Under the pieces are notes generated by a model that was not told where the DNA came from, ran no database searches, and worked only from the letters and a program-made list of their open reading frames with translations. A stretch of DNA of 64,000 nt. Origin: Chondrilla cf. caribensis (Eukaryota; Porifera; Demospongiae; Chondrillida; Chondrillidae). Positions 1 through 42,722 of the stretch are shown piece after piece (the stretch's first letter is position 1; every line of letters starts with the position of its first letter). The DNA is taken from assembly GCA_964020155.1 (NCBI GenBank), contig OZ026546.1, forward strand, positions 6,823,879-6,887,878. The letters are read 5' to 3'. A program made the position numbers and the translations under genes.

Positions 1-369
1 TGCGTGCATGCGTGCGCGCGCGCGCGTGTGTGTGTGTATATCTATTACCTACACCTATGTGTTTCATTGTAATACAGCTCAAAGACTTGGAACGAGGATC
101 CTTGATCAAGTAGCCTCAAGTGTATGTAAATTAATGATATTTATTAATTGGCAATTGATATTATATTAACCATATTTGATTTTACGCATGAATATGTGTA
201 TTCGTTTTGTAGTTAATCTGTAATGTAATTACCATATCACCATTATTAGTGCTATATAATTATATTATTAATATGGACCACAGTACAGGGTGTGATAAAC
301 ATATTGTACAATACACATAGTACACATGATTGCAACAGCATATGTACATATATCTTATTATATATATAA

Positions 370-588
370 GACCATCTTCTACTCCTGAAGTATGAGGTGA
401 TGTCGAACACATGTAGTGTTCATGTAGTCCTGATCCGGACCATCAATGACCGTTGACTTTGCCGATCCTATAAGATATAAGACCATCTTCTACTCCTGAA
501 GTATGAGGTGATGTCGAACACATGTAGTATTCATGTATATAGTCCTGATCCAGACCATCAATGACCGTTGACTTTGCTGATCTTGACG
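370..588. repeat. Two-copy tandem duplication, about 110 bp
   Basis: The block at about 370-469 recurs at 481-588 with an offset of 111 bp, a few substitutions and a 4-bp insertion in the second copy. Both begin with gaccatcttctactcctgaa and end near the sequence gactttgc(c/t)gatc. The two copies fall in different reading frames on the minus strand, so the duplication is not frame-preserving. Confidence 0.85.
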
Positions 589-628
589 TTGTCAAGGGGT
601 ACAATTGTGGGGGATTTCCCTCTGAGCC
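443..628 (-). CDS. Possible terminal exon, unassigned (weak)
   Basis: On the minus strand a plausible acceptor (tggttgttacag) ends at 629 and is followed by an open frame to a stop at 443. The predicted peptide holds a tyrosine-rich stretch (DQDYIHEYYM) like a cytoplasmic tail. It lies downstream of the receptor stop codon, so it could be an alternative last exon of that gene or an exon of another gene. The receptor introns are phase 1 while this frame needs phase 0, although a phase-1 entry gives a shorter open reading of about 22 codons. No homology is recognised, and it could be chance. Confidence 0.2.
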   Translation of the reverse strand, partial: GSEGNPPQLYPLTTSRSAKSTVIDGLDQDYIHEYYMCSTSPHTSGVEDGLISYRIGKVNGH

Positions 629-1069
629 CTGTAACAACCAGACAAGGTACACCTCCAGCATACCAGATATTGCGTACATATGTATGTAGGTGTCACTGAT
701 ATTGACTGAGAGACTTGTAATATTATATTATGTTTCTTATGTCTGTGACCCTACAAATGAACATATAAAAAATTATATTTTTCACTCAATTATATATTAA
801 TATGTACATACCTCCATGAATTGAAAGTTATAACAAAATAATATTATATCAATATATTATTATTATCATTATTATTATAAAATAGAAAAATTATACAGGG
901 TATAAGAATACCTAGAATAGTAGCCATTGGGTAAAGGCTTTCCCTGTTTATATAAGCTATATATATATCCTAGTCTATCCCAAAATTAATATAATAAATT
1001 ATATAATATATATTAATTTTTAGTAATCCAAAAATTGATATCCATTTATAACTTGACTTGATCGTAACA

Positions 1070-1075
1070 TTTATT
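1070..1075 (-). terminator. Polyadenylation signal AATAAA for the receptor gene
   Basis: A canonical AATAAA hexamer lies on the minus strand 95 nt downstream of the receptor stop codon (1170-1172). Distance and strand fit its 3' end. The flanks are AT-rich, so chance occurrence is possible. Confidence 0.45.
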
Positions 1076-1169
1076 GTAATAATATAACAACAACAGTTGT
1101 ACATGCATGCATGTTTCAGTTTGTACAGCTACATACATGGGTGAGACACATGTAAACATGAGCGTGATG

Positions 1170-21218
<20,049 letters not shown>

Positions 21219-21706
21219 CGGTGTAAACTTTAGGAACTCTCGTGACTGTATAATGTAATTCTGTTTAATCTCCATTGAATTCATTGTATCATTTTGATAA
21301 CTGTGAAATTAAATAATACTGATTCACATACCTTTTGTGATCATAACGACACTGAAGTGCAGTAATAATAAAATTAATGGTACACATAGTATTATATTTA
21401 TAGTACAGTAGTAAAGTAATACATCATGGATTATATAAATTATAGACTTACAATCATAAGTATATTAGCCATGTAGCGGCACATTCCTGAATAGTACATC
21501 GCTAATTCCTCCCACTACACCATGTTGTTCATGGTCCGTCAAGACCAGTCTATAGGTGATGACAAGGCTCATAACCATCCACATATTATATATTATATAC
21601 AGTCAGTAAATCTTTGGAATAATAATATTATGCTACCTCATATACATGTGCTGTGGATGTGTAAATTTTTGTGGATTAAGTACTTATTATTATGTACGTG
21701 TATTCC
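21219..21706. other. 3' flank of alpha-tubulin 1
   Basis: AT-rich non-coding DNA unique to this copy. An AATAAA on the plus strand at 21367-21372 lies 149 nt after the stop codon and is the likely polyadenylation signal. Nothing else is recognised. Confidence 0.55.
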
Positions 21707-22255
21707 ATAAGTTACATGGAACTACGGTGGGCACTTTTAAAGCATTTTATTGAAATTTGCAGTATTTTGCTGTTATTACAACTGGTGACTGTGTGCATTC
21801 ACACTAATATGTGTTGACATGTACTAATGTAAAATCTATCACATGTGCAAATGTGATTGTTCCATATTACCATGGAGTAATTGTGAGGTATACGTTGTAC
21901 ATGCTGGATCCAGATCCAGATTTGGACTTGCATCAGTGTCAGCATAACATTTATATGTACTACCTTATAGTTTGTGTACCTATTGAGATACGAGCATAAA
22001 ATTCACTGAATTTAATATTTAAAACATATTATTTATGATTACATCACTATCAAATTACATACCTATTACTGTATGTATAACAATGCAGTGTCACTTATGA
22101 CTGATCACTACTATTATCATCGTTTCATGCATACCAATTCACTTTGGACATGATTCAGATCAGAAATGCAAAACTTCTTGCAGTATTTTATTATCAAACA
22201 GCATTATGTTAAGTACATAATATCATACTATCAAAACTAACAGAGTTCGATCAAG

Positions 22256-22486
<231 letters not shown>

Positions 22487-22936
22487 TTATTGAAATTTGC
22501 AGTATTTTGCTGTTATTACAACTGGTGAATGTGTGCATTCACACTAATATGTGTTGACATGTACTAATGTAACATCACATGTGCAAATGTGATTGTTCCA
22601 TATCACCATATGCATGGAGTAATTGTGAGGTATACGTTGTACATGCTGGATCCAGATCCAGATTTGGACTTGCATCAGTGTCAGCATAACACTTATATGT
22701 ACTACCTTATAGTTTGTGTACCTATTGGGATACGAGCATAAAATTCACTGAATTTAATATTATATTATCTAAAACATATTATTTATGATTACATCACTAT
22801 CAAATTACATACCTATTACTGTATGAATAACAATGCAGTGTCACTTATGACTGATCACTACTATTATCATCGTTTCATGCATACCAATTCACTTTGGACA
22901 TGATTCAGATCAGAAATGCAAAACTTCTTGCAGTAT

Positions 22937-22942
22937 TTTATT
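22937..22942 (-). terminator. Polyadenylation signal AATAAA of alpha-tubulin 2
   Basis: AATAAA on the minus strand lies 62 nt downstream of the alpha-tubulin 2 stop (23004). The same hexamer is present in the upstream duplicate copy. Confidence 0.6.
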
Positions 22943-23003
22943 ATCAAACAGCATTATGTTAAGTACATAATATCATACTATCAAAACTAACAGAGTTCGA
23001 AAG

Positions 23004-24798
<1,795 letters not shown>

Positions 24799-25096
24799 CT
24801 ACATGTTGGCAAAAGCTGTCTTCAATAGCTCTACAAACCTGAATACATCAGTGAAACTGTTAATCAGAGGTTATGGGGCGACTCTCGTGAGATTAGGCTC
24901 CCTGGTATCCACCTGTCAACAGTAATGATTACAACAGAGGATTGTGGATGGTAAGGTTCCACCTGGAGTGAGATGCTCACCACTACTCCAAGTTTCTTGA
25001 TGGTTTCGTGTACCTCTTTCACCGGTTGAGAGAATCTGAGGGATAGCTGACAACCTCTCTGAGCAGGATCCCTTGGTGTGATGATCTCCACAGTGA
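24799..25096 (-). pseudogene. KYNU: Kynureninase exon 10-11 fragment, copy nearest alpha-tubulin 2
   Basis: An exon 10 copy (25096-24981, 116 nt as in the real gene) reads VTVEIITPRDPAQRGCQLSL and keeps both splice sites. An exon 11 copy (24912-24799, 114 nt) begins VDTREPNLTRVAP and then meets a premature TAA where the real gene has a Tyr codon. No upstream exons are present. It is a non-functional remnant carried along with the tubulin duplication. Confidence 0.92.
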
Positions 25097-25181
25097 CTAC
25101 ACGCACAGACACACACATGGGGAGTGGGGAGTTCTCCAAGTAAGCAACCAATATTAAGCAACAATTATGGTATAAATATGC

Positions 25182-25186
25182 ACACA

Positions 25187-25241
<55 letters not shown>
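25182..25241. repeat. (CA)n at the border of two array units
   Basis: A CA tract equivalent to the one in kynureninase intron 9. On its far side the sequence switches directly to the 3' flank of alpha-tubulin 3. The parallel position in the next unit is about 27931-27968. Confidence 0.9.
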
Positions 25242-25244
<3 letters not shown>

Positions 25245-25582
25245 AATTTGCAGTACATTTTGTTGTTTTTAAAATTGGCAGCTGTGTGTATTAACACTAA
25301 TGTGTTGACATGTACTAATATAACATCTATCATGTGCAAATGTGATTGCTCCATATCACCATGGAGTAATTGTGAGGTATTGTACACATACTTGTTGGAT
25401 CCAGGTCCAGACTTGGACTTGCATCAGTGCCAGCATATTTATATGTACTATCTCATAGTTTGAATACCTATCACAATATGATCATAAAATTTATGTACTA
25501 CGTAAATACATTTAAAATATTGTATGATTACATCACTAGCTATCAAATTATATGCCTACAAAACTAACAGAGTTCGATCAAG

Positions 25583-27401
<1,819 letters not shown>

Positions 27402-27859
27402 CTACATGTTTGCAAAAGCTGTCTTCAATAGCTCTACAAACCTGAACACATCAGTGAAGATGTTAACCAGAGGATATGGGGCAACCCTCATGAGATTAGC
27501 TCCCTGGTATCCACCTGTCAACAGTAATGATTCCTGTTACTTTCCTTTGTCCCTCCCTTGGCGTTTGTCTTCGTTATTTAATTTTATTTTGTCTGAGAGG
27601 TTATCTATGTATGTACATTTACTTTGTGCAGTGCTATTTTGGGGAAACCCTGCCAAAGCAATGTAATATCTAATAATAATGATAATAATAATTACAATAG
27701 AGGATTGTGGATGGTAAGGTTCCACCTGGAGTGAGACACTCACCACTACTCCAAGTTTATTGATGGTTTGGTGTACCTCTTTCACCGGATGGGAGAATCT
27801 GAGGGATAGCTGACAACCTCTCTGAGCAGGATCCCTTGGTGTGATGATCTCCACAGTGA
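27402..27859 (-). pseudogene. KYNU: Kynureninase exon 10-11 fragment, copy nearest alpha-tubulin 3
   Basis: The exon 10 copy (27859-27744) is open and keeps its splice sites, with changes such as KEVHQTINKLG. The exon 11 copy (27514-27402) has lost one base near its start, where the real gene reads gagcctaat and this copy gagctaat, giving an immediate frameshift and stop. The intron between the two exon copies is longer than in the other units because of an inserted AT-rich piece at about 27535-27690. Non-functional. Confidence 0.92.
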
Positions 27860-28458
27860 CTGCATGCACAGTCACACACATGGGGAGTGGGGAGTAAGCA
27901 ACCAACAATATACAACAAATATAGTATAAATATGCACACACATGCACACACACACACACACACACACCACACACAAATTTGCAGTACATTTTGCTTTTTT
28001 TAAAATTGGCGACTGTGTGTATTCACACTAATATGTGTTGAGATGTACCAATGTAACATCTATCATATTATGTGCAAATGTGATTGTTCCATATCACCAT
28101 TGAGTAATTGTACATGTGAGGTATGAATTGTACTTGCTGGATCCAGACCCAGATTTCAACTTGCATCAGTCATTTATATGTACTACCTTGCAGTTTGAAT
28201 ACCTATCATGATACGAGCATGAAATTCACTATGTAAATACATTTAAAACATTATATGATTGCATCGCTATCAAATTATATGCCTATTACTGTAATTTTGT
28301 ATACCAATGCAGTGTCACATACGACTGATCACTACTATTATTATTGTTTTATGCATACTAATTTACTTTGGACCTAATTCAAATCAGAAATGCAAAACAT
28401 ATTACAGTACTTTAAGTACAAAGTATTATACTGTCAAAACTAACAGAATGCGATCATC

Positions 28459-35507
<7,049 letters not shown>

Positions 35508-36320
35508 GTTTACTCGCAAAGTGCACATGCACGGTTGTACAATATTAAACCATTGACCCTAGTATGTGCGGTTTGTATTATCTATGGTATAACAAGTAGT
35601 ACACTGTATGTTAGGCAGTCTATTACGGTTAAACGTACAATAAAGCATTTCATTTCATTGAATTATGTACAAAAAATGAGACCACTTAGCCATGCAGGCT
35701 ATTTCACAGGATTGCCATGAACATAAAGTGAGTAAAAGAGATGGGTGAGACGCCCAGTTGATTATTATTCTTCATGTTGGATGTAACAATGATGTGTTAC
35801 AGAGTATGTATGTATACATAGAATATTGGTTATAATTTCTGTTTGACATTTAAGAATATTTGACGGAAAGTTAATGGATTTCTATAGTGCAATACCTATG
35901 TATTTGTCAGAGGGGAAAATCCCCATTGAACCCATCAACAGCGTTAGGATCAGGGAAGACATCCATGTTCTTTATGTACGCATGTATGAACGCGGTTTGC
36001 TATAGATCTATGTTTGAGGTCAGTAATGTGATGAAGTTAGTGGTATGATTACATGCAAGTTTCCAGACCTGCTATACAAGTCTACGATCACACATACACT
36101 GATACACTATCATTCAGTGTGTAAACCATACATGCACATTCGCACTACGCACAAGTATAATATATTGTTACACAAAGGGTACACCAATGTAGTACTACAT
36201 CACTGCAGGTGATCTTCATGAGCATATGTCTCATTTCTGATCATCGATAAAAACCACAACTTCAACAACAAATAGACATGTCAACAATGCTCAGGTCAGG
36301 ATCATGCAAAGATTTAGAAA
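35508..36320. other. Intergenic region, PEX19 to kynureninase
   Basis: 813 bp between the PEX19 stop and the kynureninase start on the same strand. It presumably holds the PEX19 3' UTR and the kynureninase promoter. I see no TATA box, repeat or RNA gene in it. An alternative kynureninase start codon lies at 35528. Confidence 0.5.
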
Positions 36321-38423
36321 TTAAGGCAAAAAATTCATTCCGGGTGAGTCCTTGATGAGGTCTTCTGGTGGCTGACCAAGATTCTGGAGCTAACAGAGAC
36401 GGGGAATAGGAGAAAAATGTACCTCCATTCCTGCTGTTGGTACACATACTCAGATCACATATTGTATACAGTACAACTTGGTTTGTAAGTACATTGAAGG
36501 GGACACCAAATTTGTATTTAATATCAGAGGTACTTACCATCAGTACCAATTGACATAGTGTACATGAGCTAGGGACTGAGTGAAGTGTACGTATTAACAG
36601 ATGTATGCGTACTTTATTAAGCAAGTTACACTGCATACATGTATACACATACTGCTAGCTGACCTGGTGCATCAGTTGCATAACTTTGTCGAATCGCGCT
36701 TGCTTTTCTTCCTGCGAGTCGGAAGCCTGTTCCTTTTCAAACTCGTCACAAACAGCCCTCATCACTTCCAACTGTTCCGAGTACCTCTTGTAGTCGGTGT
36801 CCGATAGTTTGTCTCTGTGAGCTCCTATCCACTCGGGATACTGTGAACAGGAAGTAAGGCTAAGAGCAGCACAGCACAATACAAAGTAGATGTGCAGATA
36901 CACATGCACAGCAAAATACAGGTAAACATATCATACATGTACACAGTACAATACAAAGTACATATGCAGGTACACATACATGTACATGCACAGTATAATG
37001 TACAAATGTAGGTTCATGTACACAGTATGATACAAACTATTATACAAAAATACACACTACATTGTACATAAGCAAATAATATACACATATACAGTATACA
37101 ATATAATATAAAGTCACGTACATGTACACATTTGGTGTAAAAATATGCATACAATGAAGTGAGCATTGATTCTGACTCCTGGATCAATGCTCAAACAACA
37201 TTATACGTACATTTGGTATCATGAATGAGCATTTGCCAGTCAAAATGTGGAATATCTTACGTACAGTACAAGCAACACTCGTTGGAGCATCCCATCGGCA
37301 CACAGTGCACTATTCTGCATCAAACCTGTGACCCATGTCAGGATGAAATACCCTTGTGCACTGGAGGACACTTACGCTACAAAGCCGAATACAACACACG
37401 CACATCTTGTTGTGAAAGTTGTTAGGCGTGCTTGGAATATATGCTAAGGTTTATTAGGACTATTTTCTGATTGGACATCTCTAAGTACAACGATTTAAAT
37501 CACCATCATCTCACTGGTCAATCTAATTGACCAGTGAATAATCATTGTATCTTAGCCTATCAGTCTTAATCAGCGTGTATTTTCAGTTATTCGTGCCTGA
37601 TGAAGCCCGAGAAGGGTGAAATATTGCACTGAGTATAATTATTGTTTGACAAAATTACATTTACGGTGTGCGAAAATAGCCCTAATAAACCTCAACAGAC
37701 ACACGGAGGACATTTCCACTACAAAGCCGAATACAACACACATACATATCATACATATTGTGAGAGCTAACTCTACAACCAATACTCCCCACAGTGTAAC
37801 AAACTCCGTAGTCACCCTCAATGTGTTGTATTGCACACACAATCACAACTGAAGGGCACGAACACTCACCCGAGCACAGAATTCCTTCAATGGTGGATAA
37901 AGTACTTCTTTCGATAACAGAGTCCCCATCATGTTCTCCATCATGGATAGCAATCCTTCCTCGCCGCTTTCACTGCCGAAATTCAAGCCCCCAAACATAC
38001 CAGGGAGGTCGTCCATCTGAGCACATGGAAGAGTATAGCAAAGTAATGGTGCATACATGAATACGTACATACTCTATAATATAGTAGTACTATAGTCGTC
38101 CAATGTAGGCAAATCATTCTATATTACAGGCCGGGATGTAATCCATACATACATTCAAGGCTACTAGAGTAACTTTGAACAAATTCACCTTTCCAGCATT
38201 TTGGACGTTTTGCTGCATTCGGCGGAGTGTCTCCTCCATTGTGGCCTCAAAAGAGGGACCTTCGTTTCTGCTCTGCGGCATTTTATCTTCCTTGTCCTTT
38301 GTAACTCCCTCGCTCATATCCAATTTACCATTCATTTGAGATGCATGCTGTGCTGATTTGTGTGGGCTTGATAATTTTGATGTATCATGCTGCTGAGATT
38401 GTTGTTGATATTGATGTTGCTGC

Positions 38424-38456
<33 letters not shown>

Positions 38457-39122
38457 GCCATAACTTCTACGTCTTTTGATGCCTTTTCAAACTGCTGCAA
38501 AAAGTCAGGATTCTCCTTCGAGAGCACCTCAAACACCTCTTTCATTTGAGTTTCAGCTTCTCTGGCGAATTCTGCAGTGAAAATCTTCTCAAATGCTTCA
38601 AGGCCTTCCGGGGGAAACCCCTCATCCCCCTCTGGTAGGACACCAGACATAAGTTGCTTCGCCTGCTCCAGTTCTTCACCGGATATCCCGCACCCTCCGA
38701 ACATCTCCCTGCATACGTCATCGAACCCGACATTCTCGGAGTTGGTAGGGTCGGGTTCGGACCCCTTGGGGACATTACGACCGAAGTCTCCTAGTGCACC
38801 TGCGAATTGAGGGAAATCATCACATGAAGACAATGCTACAACTGCTTATGGTAATACTAATGCAATATTATTATAGTGGCAGAATATCAAATGAGTGTTT
38901 ATGTCGGCATAGGCATAACTTTACTTCAGGTACGCATTACTCTAATTTTTTCGGGATTTCCGACTAATTTGAAAAGTGGAAGCTTCTATTAGGAGCTAAG
39001 AATACAAAATAGGCCACCCTTAAAATATTGTGTTTCCTTCAACCTCACCTACTTTCTAATAAGTCGTCCAGTTCTTCATCTTCAACGGTCACTTCATTCT
39101 TCTTTTCTGGCTTGGCCGCCAT
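36321..39122 (-). CDS. PEX19: PEX19 peroxisomal membrane-protein chaperone, 5 exons, 357 aa
   Basis: Cytosolic receptor/chaperone that binds newly made peroxisomal membrane proteins and docks on PEX3. Exons: 39122-39053, 38799-38189, 38016-37870, 36840-36664, 36389-36321; all joins are in frame. Visible features are MAAKPEKK, the PEX3-binding helix ELDDLLESALGDF near 17-29, the acidic central domain, a poly-Gln run near 138-165, and the conserved C-terminal domain (LLSKEVLYPPLKEF, YPEWIGAHRDKL, ARFDKVMQLMHQLQNLGQPP). The protein stops at PGMNFLP, about 20 residues short of the human protein, so it lacks the C-terminal CaaX farnesylation box. A T6 run precedes the stop; the alternative frame ends MSICC, which is also not CaaX. 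It shares a promoter with LRRC58. Confidence 0.94.
36900..37130. repeat. Degenerate acatgtacacagtacaata repeats, PEX19 intron 3
   Basis: Loose direct repeats of a 30-45-bp unit rich in tacaca/gtacat lie in the intron between exons 3 and 4. Copies are diverged and of unequal length. Confidence 0.55.
37363..37745. mobile_element. Inverted-repeat element between direct repeats, PEX19 intron 3
   Basis: Inverted ends ggtttattaggactatttt (37448-37466) and aaaatagccctaataaacc (37673-37691) delimit a 244-bp element. It contains a palindrome (cactggtcaattaga-type, near 37515-37535) and the core cctgatgaagcccgagaag. Outside it, a direct repeat of about 40 bp (ctacaaagccgaatacaaca) occurs at 37363-37405 and 37705-37745. 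Confidence 0.65.
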
Positions 39123-39346
39123 TTTGTGAAAACGCCCACGTAGTCTGCAGCTCGTGCAGCTCGAGCTCCAGCCTGAAGTATGACGTCATTGCCTGATGAA
39201 CTACGTCATTCATTACGTCACACATCAGCTCGCAGGATATGGGTCACGAGGAGGTCATGAAGAAGACGCACATATAGAAAAACCACTGATGTCTCCGCGT
39301 AGCAAGAAATAGTACAAGCTGGACGCTGCGTACGTCTAATCACATA
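39123..39346. promoter_or_regulatory. Bidirectional PEX19/LRRC58 promoter with three CRE-like sites
   Basis: 224 bp separate the two start codons. A palindromic CRE TGACGTCA (39181-39188) is followed by TACGTCAT (39202-39209) and TACGTCAC (39214-39221). A tract with gctcgtgcagctcgagctcc lies on the PEX19 side. Such clustering suggests CREB/ATF control of both genes, as inference. Confidence 0.65.
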
Positions 39347-40007
39347 ATGGCAGCAGTGAGTCGAATCGAGGTGGAACCCATCATCATCTTGCGAGAGACG
39401 ATGTCCACAGCTGAAGAAACGTCCCCGGAGGAGGTCGAACTAAACTTGTCCGGGAGAATGTTAACTGATGTGCCTTCTCTTGGGGCCCTGTCTTCTCTGT
39501 CTACTGTACACAAGCTCTCGACTGTCGGACATTTAGACCTGTCGAATAACTCCATTAGCGAAATCTCTGTCTCTCTGTTAGAATTTGAAAACGTTACTCA
39601 TTTGGACTTGTCGAAGAATGCCATAAAAAATCTTCCTCCCTTCCTCGGTCGTCTGAAACAGTTGAAATCTTTTAGTGTAAAACACAACTGCCTTGGATTT
39701 AATTCTTTCCCGGAGGAGTTTAGCAATCTTTCTGCTCTCAAATCACTTAACCTTGGTGGTAACAAACTGGAGACCATTCCCGATGTACTGACGAGACTAC
39801 CTGCATTAGAGGACCTCTCTCTGGGGGACAACCAGTTAACCTCAGTCTCTCCTCTCCTCGGGAACCTAAAGAAGTGAGTAGTGTCGAGTCACGTACGGGT
39901 GTGTGTGGTGTATTCCATGTTTGTGACCTATTTTCTCATACTCGCTGTATGCTAAGTATATACACAGGTGTAGGCACACACACGCACGCACACACACACA
40001 CACACAC

Positions 40008-40057
<50 letters not shown>

Positions 40058-41120
40058 CTTAGGTATGTTCACTTGTCAGAGACAGAATATGTAGTTTCAA
40101 TGATCATTTTATTGAAGTGGCTGGGTGATTCTGTAATTGTTCCTATTGTGGTCAGACAGTGTGATGTGATGAAATCCAGTTAGCTTGTACAATATCCATT
40201 GTTGATTAAACTTTGTGGGATGTAATTTGCAGTGATCCTTGCATCAGCATACTCACATGACCACTAAGCTATTACTAAATCATACCCTTTTATCTGTGGG
40301 TGTTACCTATGGTGTATTGCGTAACACTGTGTATGTGCACTGTATATAGTACAGTACAATTATGTATATATACTGTATAATATACATACATACCTGCGAT
40401 ATCATACACACGTAATATTGTGTGCACTGTGTGTATACGTACATAATATACAACTCATGTATGGTGTATTATGTAATGTTGTGTGCACTGTGTGTATACA
40501 TAATATACAATTCATGTGTGGTGTATTATGTAATATTGTGTGCATTGTGCACTGTATGTACATATGCATACACATGTGGCGCATAATGCGGATGTTGCCA
40601 TTATTGCACTGGTGTAGTGTAGCTCCATGTGCATACGTTTGTATATACGTATATACACCGTAATTGGTGTACTGTATCATGTGTGCACTGAACACCAATA
40701 CAGTGAAACCTCGCCAATCCGACACCTCTATAATCCAACATTCTCTCTAATCCGACCATTATATGAGGTACAGTCACCATACATAAGTATGGTAAGAGGT
40801 ACTCCATAATCCAACAACCTCCTAATCCAACATTATTCTCAGGTCCCATTGAGTGTTGGATTAGAAAGGTTTCACTGTAGTACATCATGCCATACATGAT
40901 GTAGCATGAAATTGGCACAATCAAATTATGTCCACAATGTTTATATTATCTTTTACAACCAGCTGCCCGACTCCTCTCCATTGTTAGTGTCTGGTGCATA
41001 CTTTATGCGTTGTTACACAAGTTTTCAAGTTTGGTGTACGCCTACAAGCATACTACAGAGTAAAATGTGTAATATGTACCGTTTGCTGTTCTGCTTGTAT
41101 TCTCTGTGATGTGGACATGT

Positions 41121-41209
<89 letters not shown>

Positions 41210-42560
41210 GCGTGCACACTCAGTATCAAACTTGAAAGGAAAGAAAAGTCCTCACGGACTTTGAAACTGCATCTCTCACACACAAATGGAACTATTTCAG
41301 TGATGTTTTGTGTTTCCCTGGGTCATCAGTGAAATGATGTAATCAGACCTATTCCATCATCATTGGTATCAATTATTAGCAGTGGGTCCACCCTAGTACT
41401 ACAGTGGAACCTCTCTATTAAGGACACTTTGGGACCTTGATTTTAGTCCTTATTACAGAGGTGTCCTCAATTCAGAGGTCACTTGATACACTACAGTACT
41501 ACACTGGGACACAGAATGGTGTCCTTATTATAGAGGTTTCTACTATTCAGAGGTTTGTAATAGAGAGGTTTTACTGTACACCCATACATCTGTGACCTCA
41601 CCTCCATTGGGCACACAATGGGAGGTGGTACAGATCATTGCTGAGTAAGACACAAAGCTCCCTCCTATTGTTTAACTTGGTTCAACTTTTTAGGCATCTT
41701 CATTTCAAAGGATTCAGTTATTAGACACAGTCTCACTGGGTGTCCTCTGTGTACATTTGTCTAGACCAACACAAGATACTATCAGTTGATAACAAATGGA
41801 ACCCTTTTAGTTATGTTTTGGGTTTTAAGTTTCTGACTCACTTGGACAGTTGGAAAACAGGCAAAACTAGACAAAATCTATATTTCAGTCCTCTTTTCTC
41901 AACAGAAATTGAAATCGTACTCACATTCTAACCGCAGCATTACACAGGCCTCCTCAGTTATTATTGCTACCTTGAATGTGCATAATAGTATAACTAACTT
42001 CTATAGATAAAGTATGATAAGTACATACATACATGTACATATAATATGTGTATACATGTACATATATGATATTATACAGAATACGTATAATATTGTTCTA
42101 CAACATACTATATGTATGTGAAATTGTTGTCATATACGTATGGGGACATAGTTCATTGTTCTTGTTTTCTTTGTTGCAGGCTCCTACACTTGTACTTGGG
42201 AGGGAACAGGATCAAGACATTACCGCCTGAGATTGGTCAGATGAAGGCACTGCAGTCGCTGAGTCTGTGTGGGAACCAGCTGCAGGCACTGCCGGAAGAG
42301 ACCACGCAGCTGGTCAACCTGAGGTCTCTACAGCTGCACGGCAACTGCCTGGAGGCTCTCCCACGGAGCCTGCTGGAGCTTGGAAACATCGAATCTCTCA
42401 GTCTCAGGAATAATCCTCTAGTCGTGCGCTTTGTGAAAGAGCTCACTTATACTATTCCGTCTCTTCAAGAAATTTGTGGCAGAGCGATAAGAAATGCAAA
42501 ACTTCACTACCAAGCTACGTTACCTTCTCATCTAGTTAGGTAGGTACACTGATGTGTATC

Positions 42561-42620
<60 letters not shown>

Positions 42621-42666
42621 TGTGTGTGTCACTGTGTGTGTGTGTGTGCGTGTGTGTGTGTGTGTC

Positions 42667-42722
<56 letters not shown>

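Larger units (their letters stand above)
1..1169. other. AT-rich intergenic DNA downstream of the receptor gene
   Basis: The stretch starts in a GC/TG alternating tract (about 1-40) and is otherwise very AT-rich. It holds a partial tandem duplication (370-588), one weak candidate exon on the minus strand (443-628) and the likely 3' UTR and polyadenylation signal of the minus-strand receptor gene. No other gene is supported. Confidence 0.6.

Noticed and set aside
36262..36320. PEX19 ending in -MSICC as a prenylation signal
   Set aside because: The spliced reading frame stops at 36321. MSICC is reached only in another frame and does not fit CaaX.
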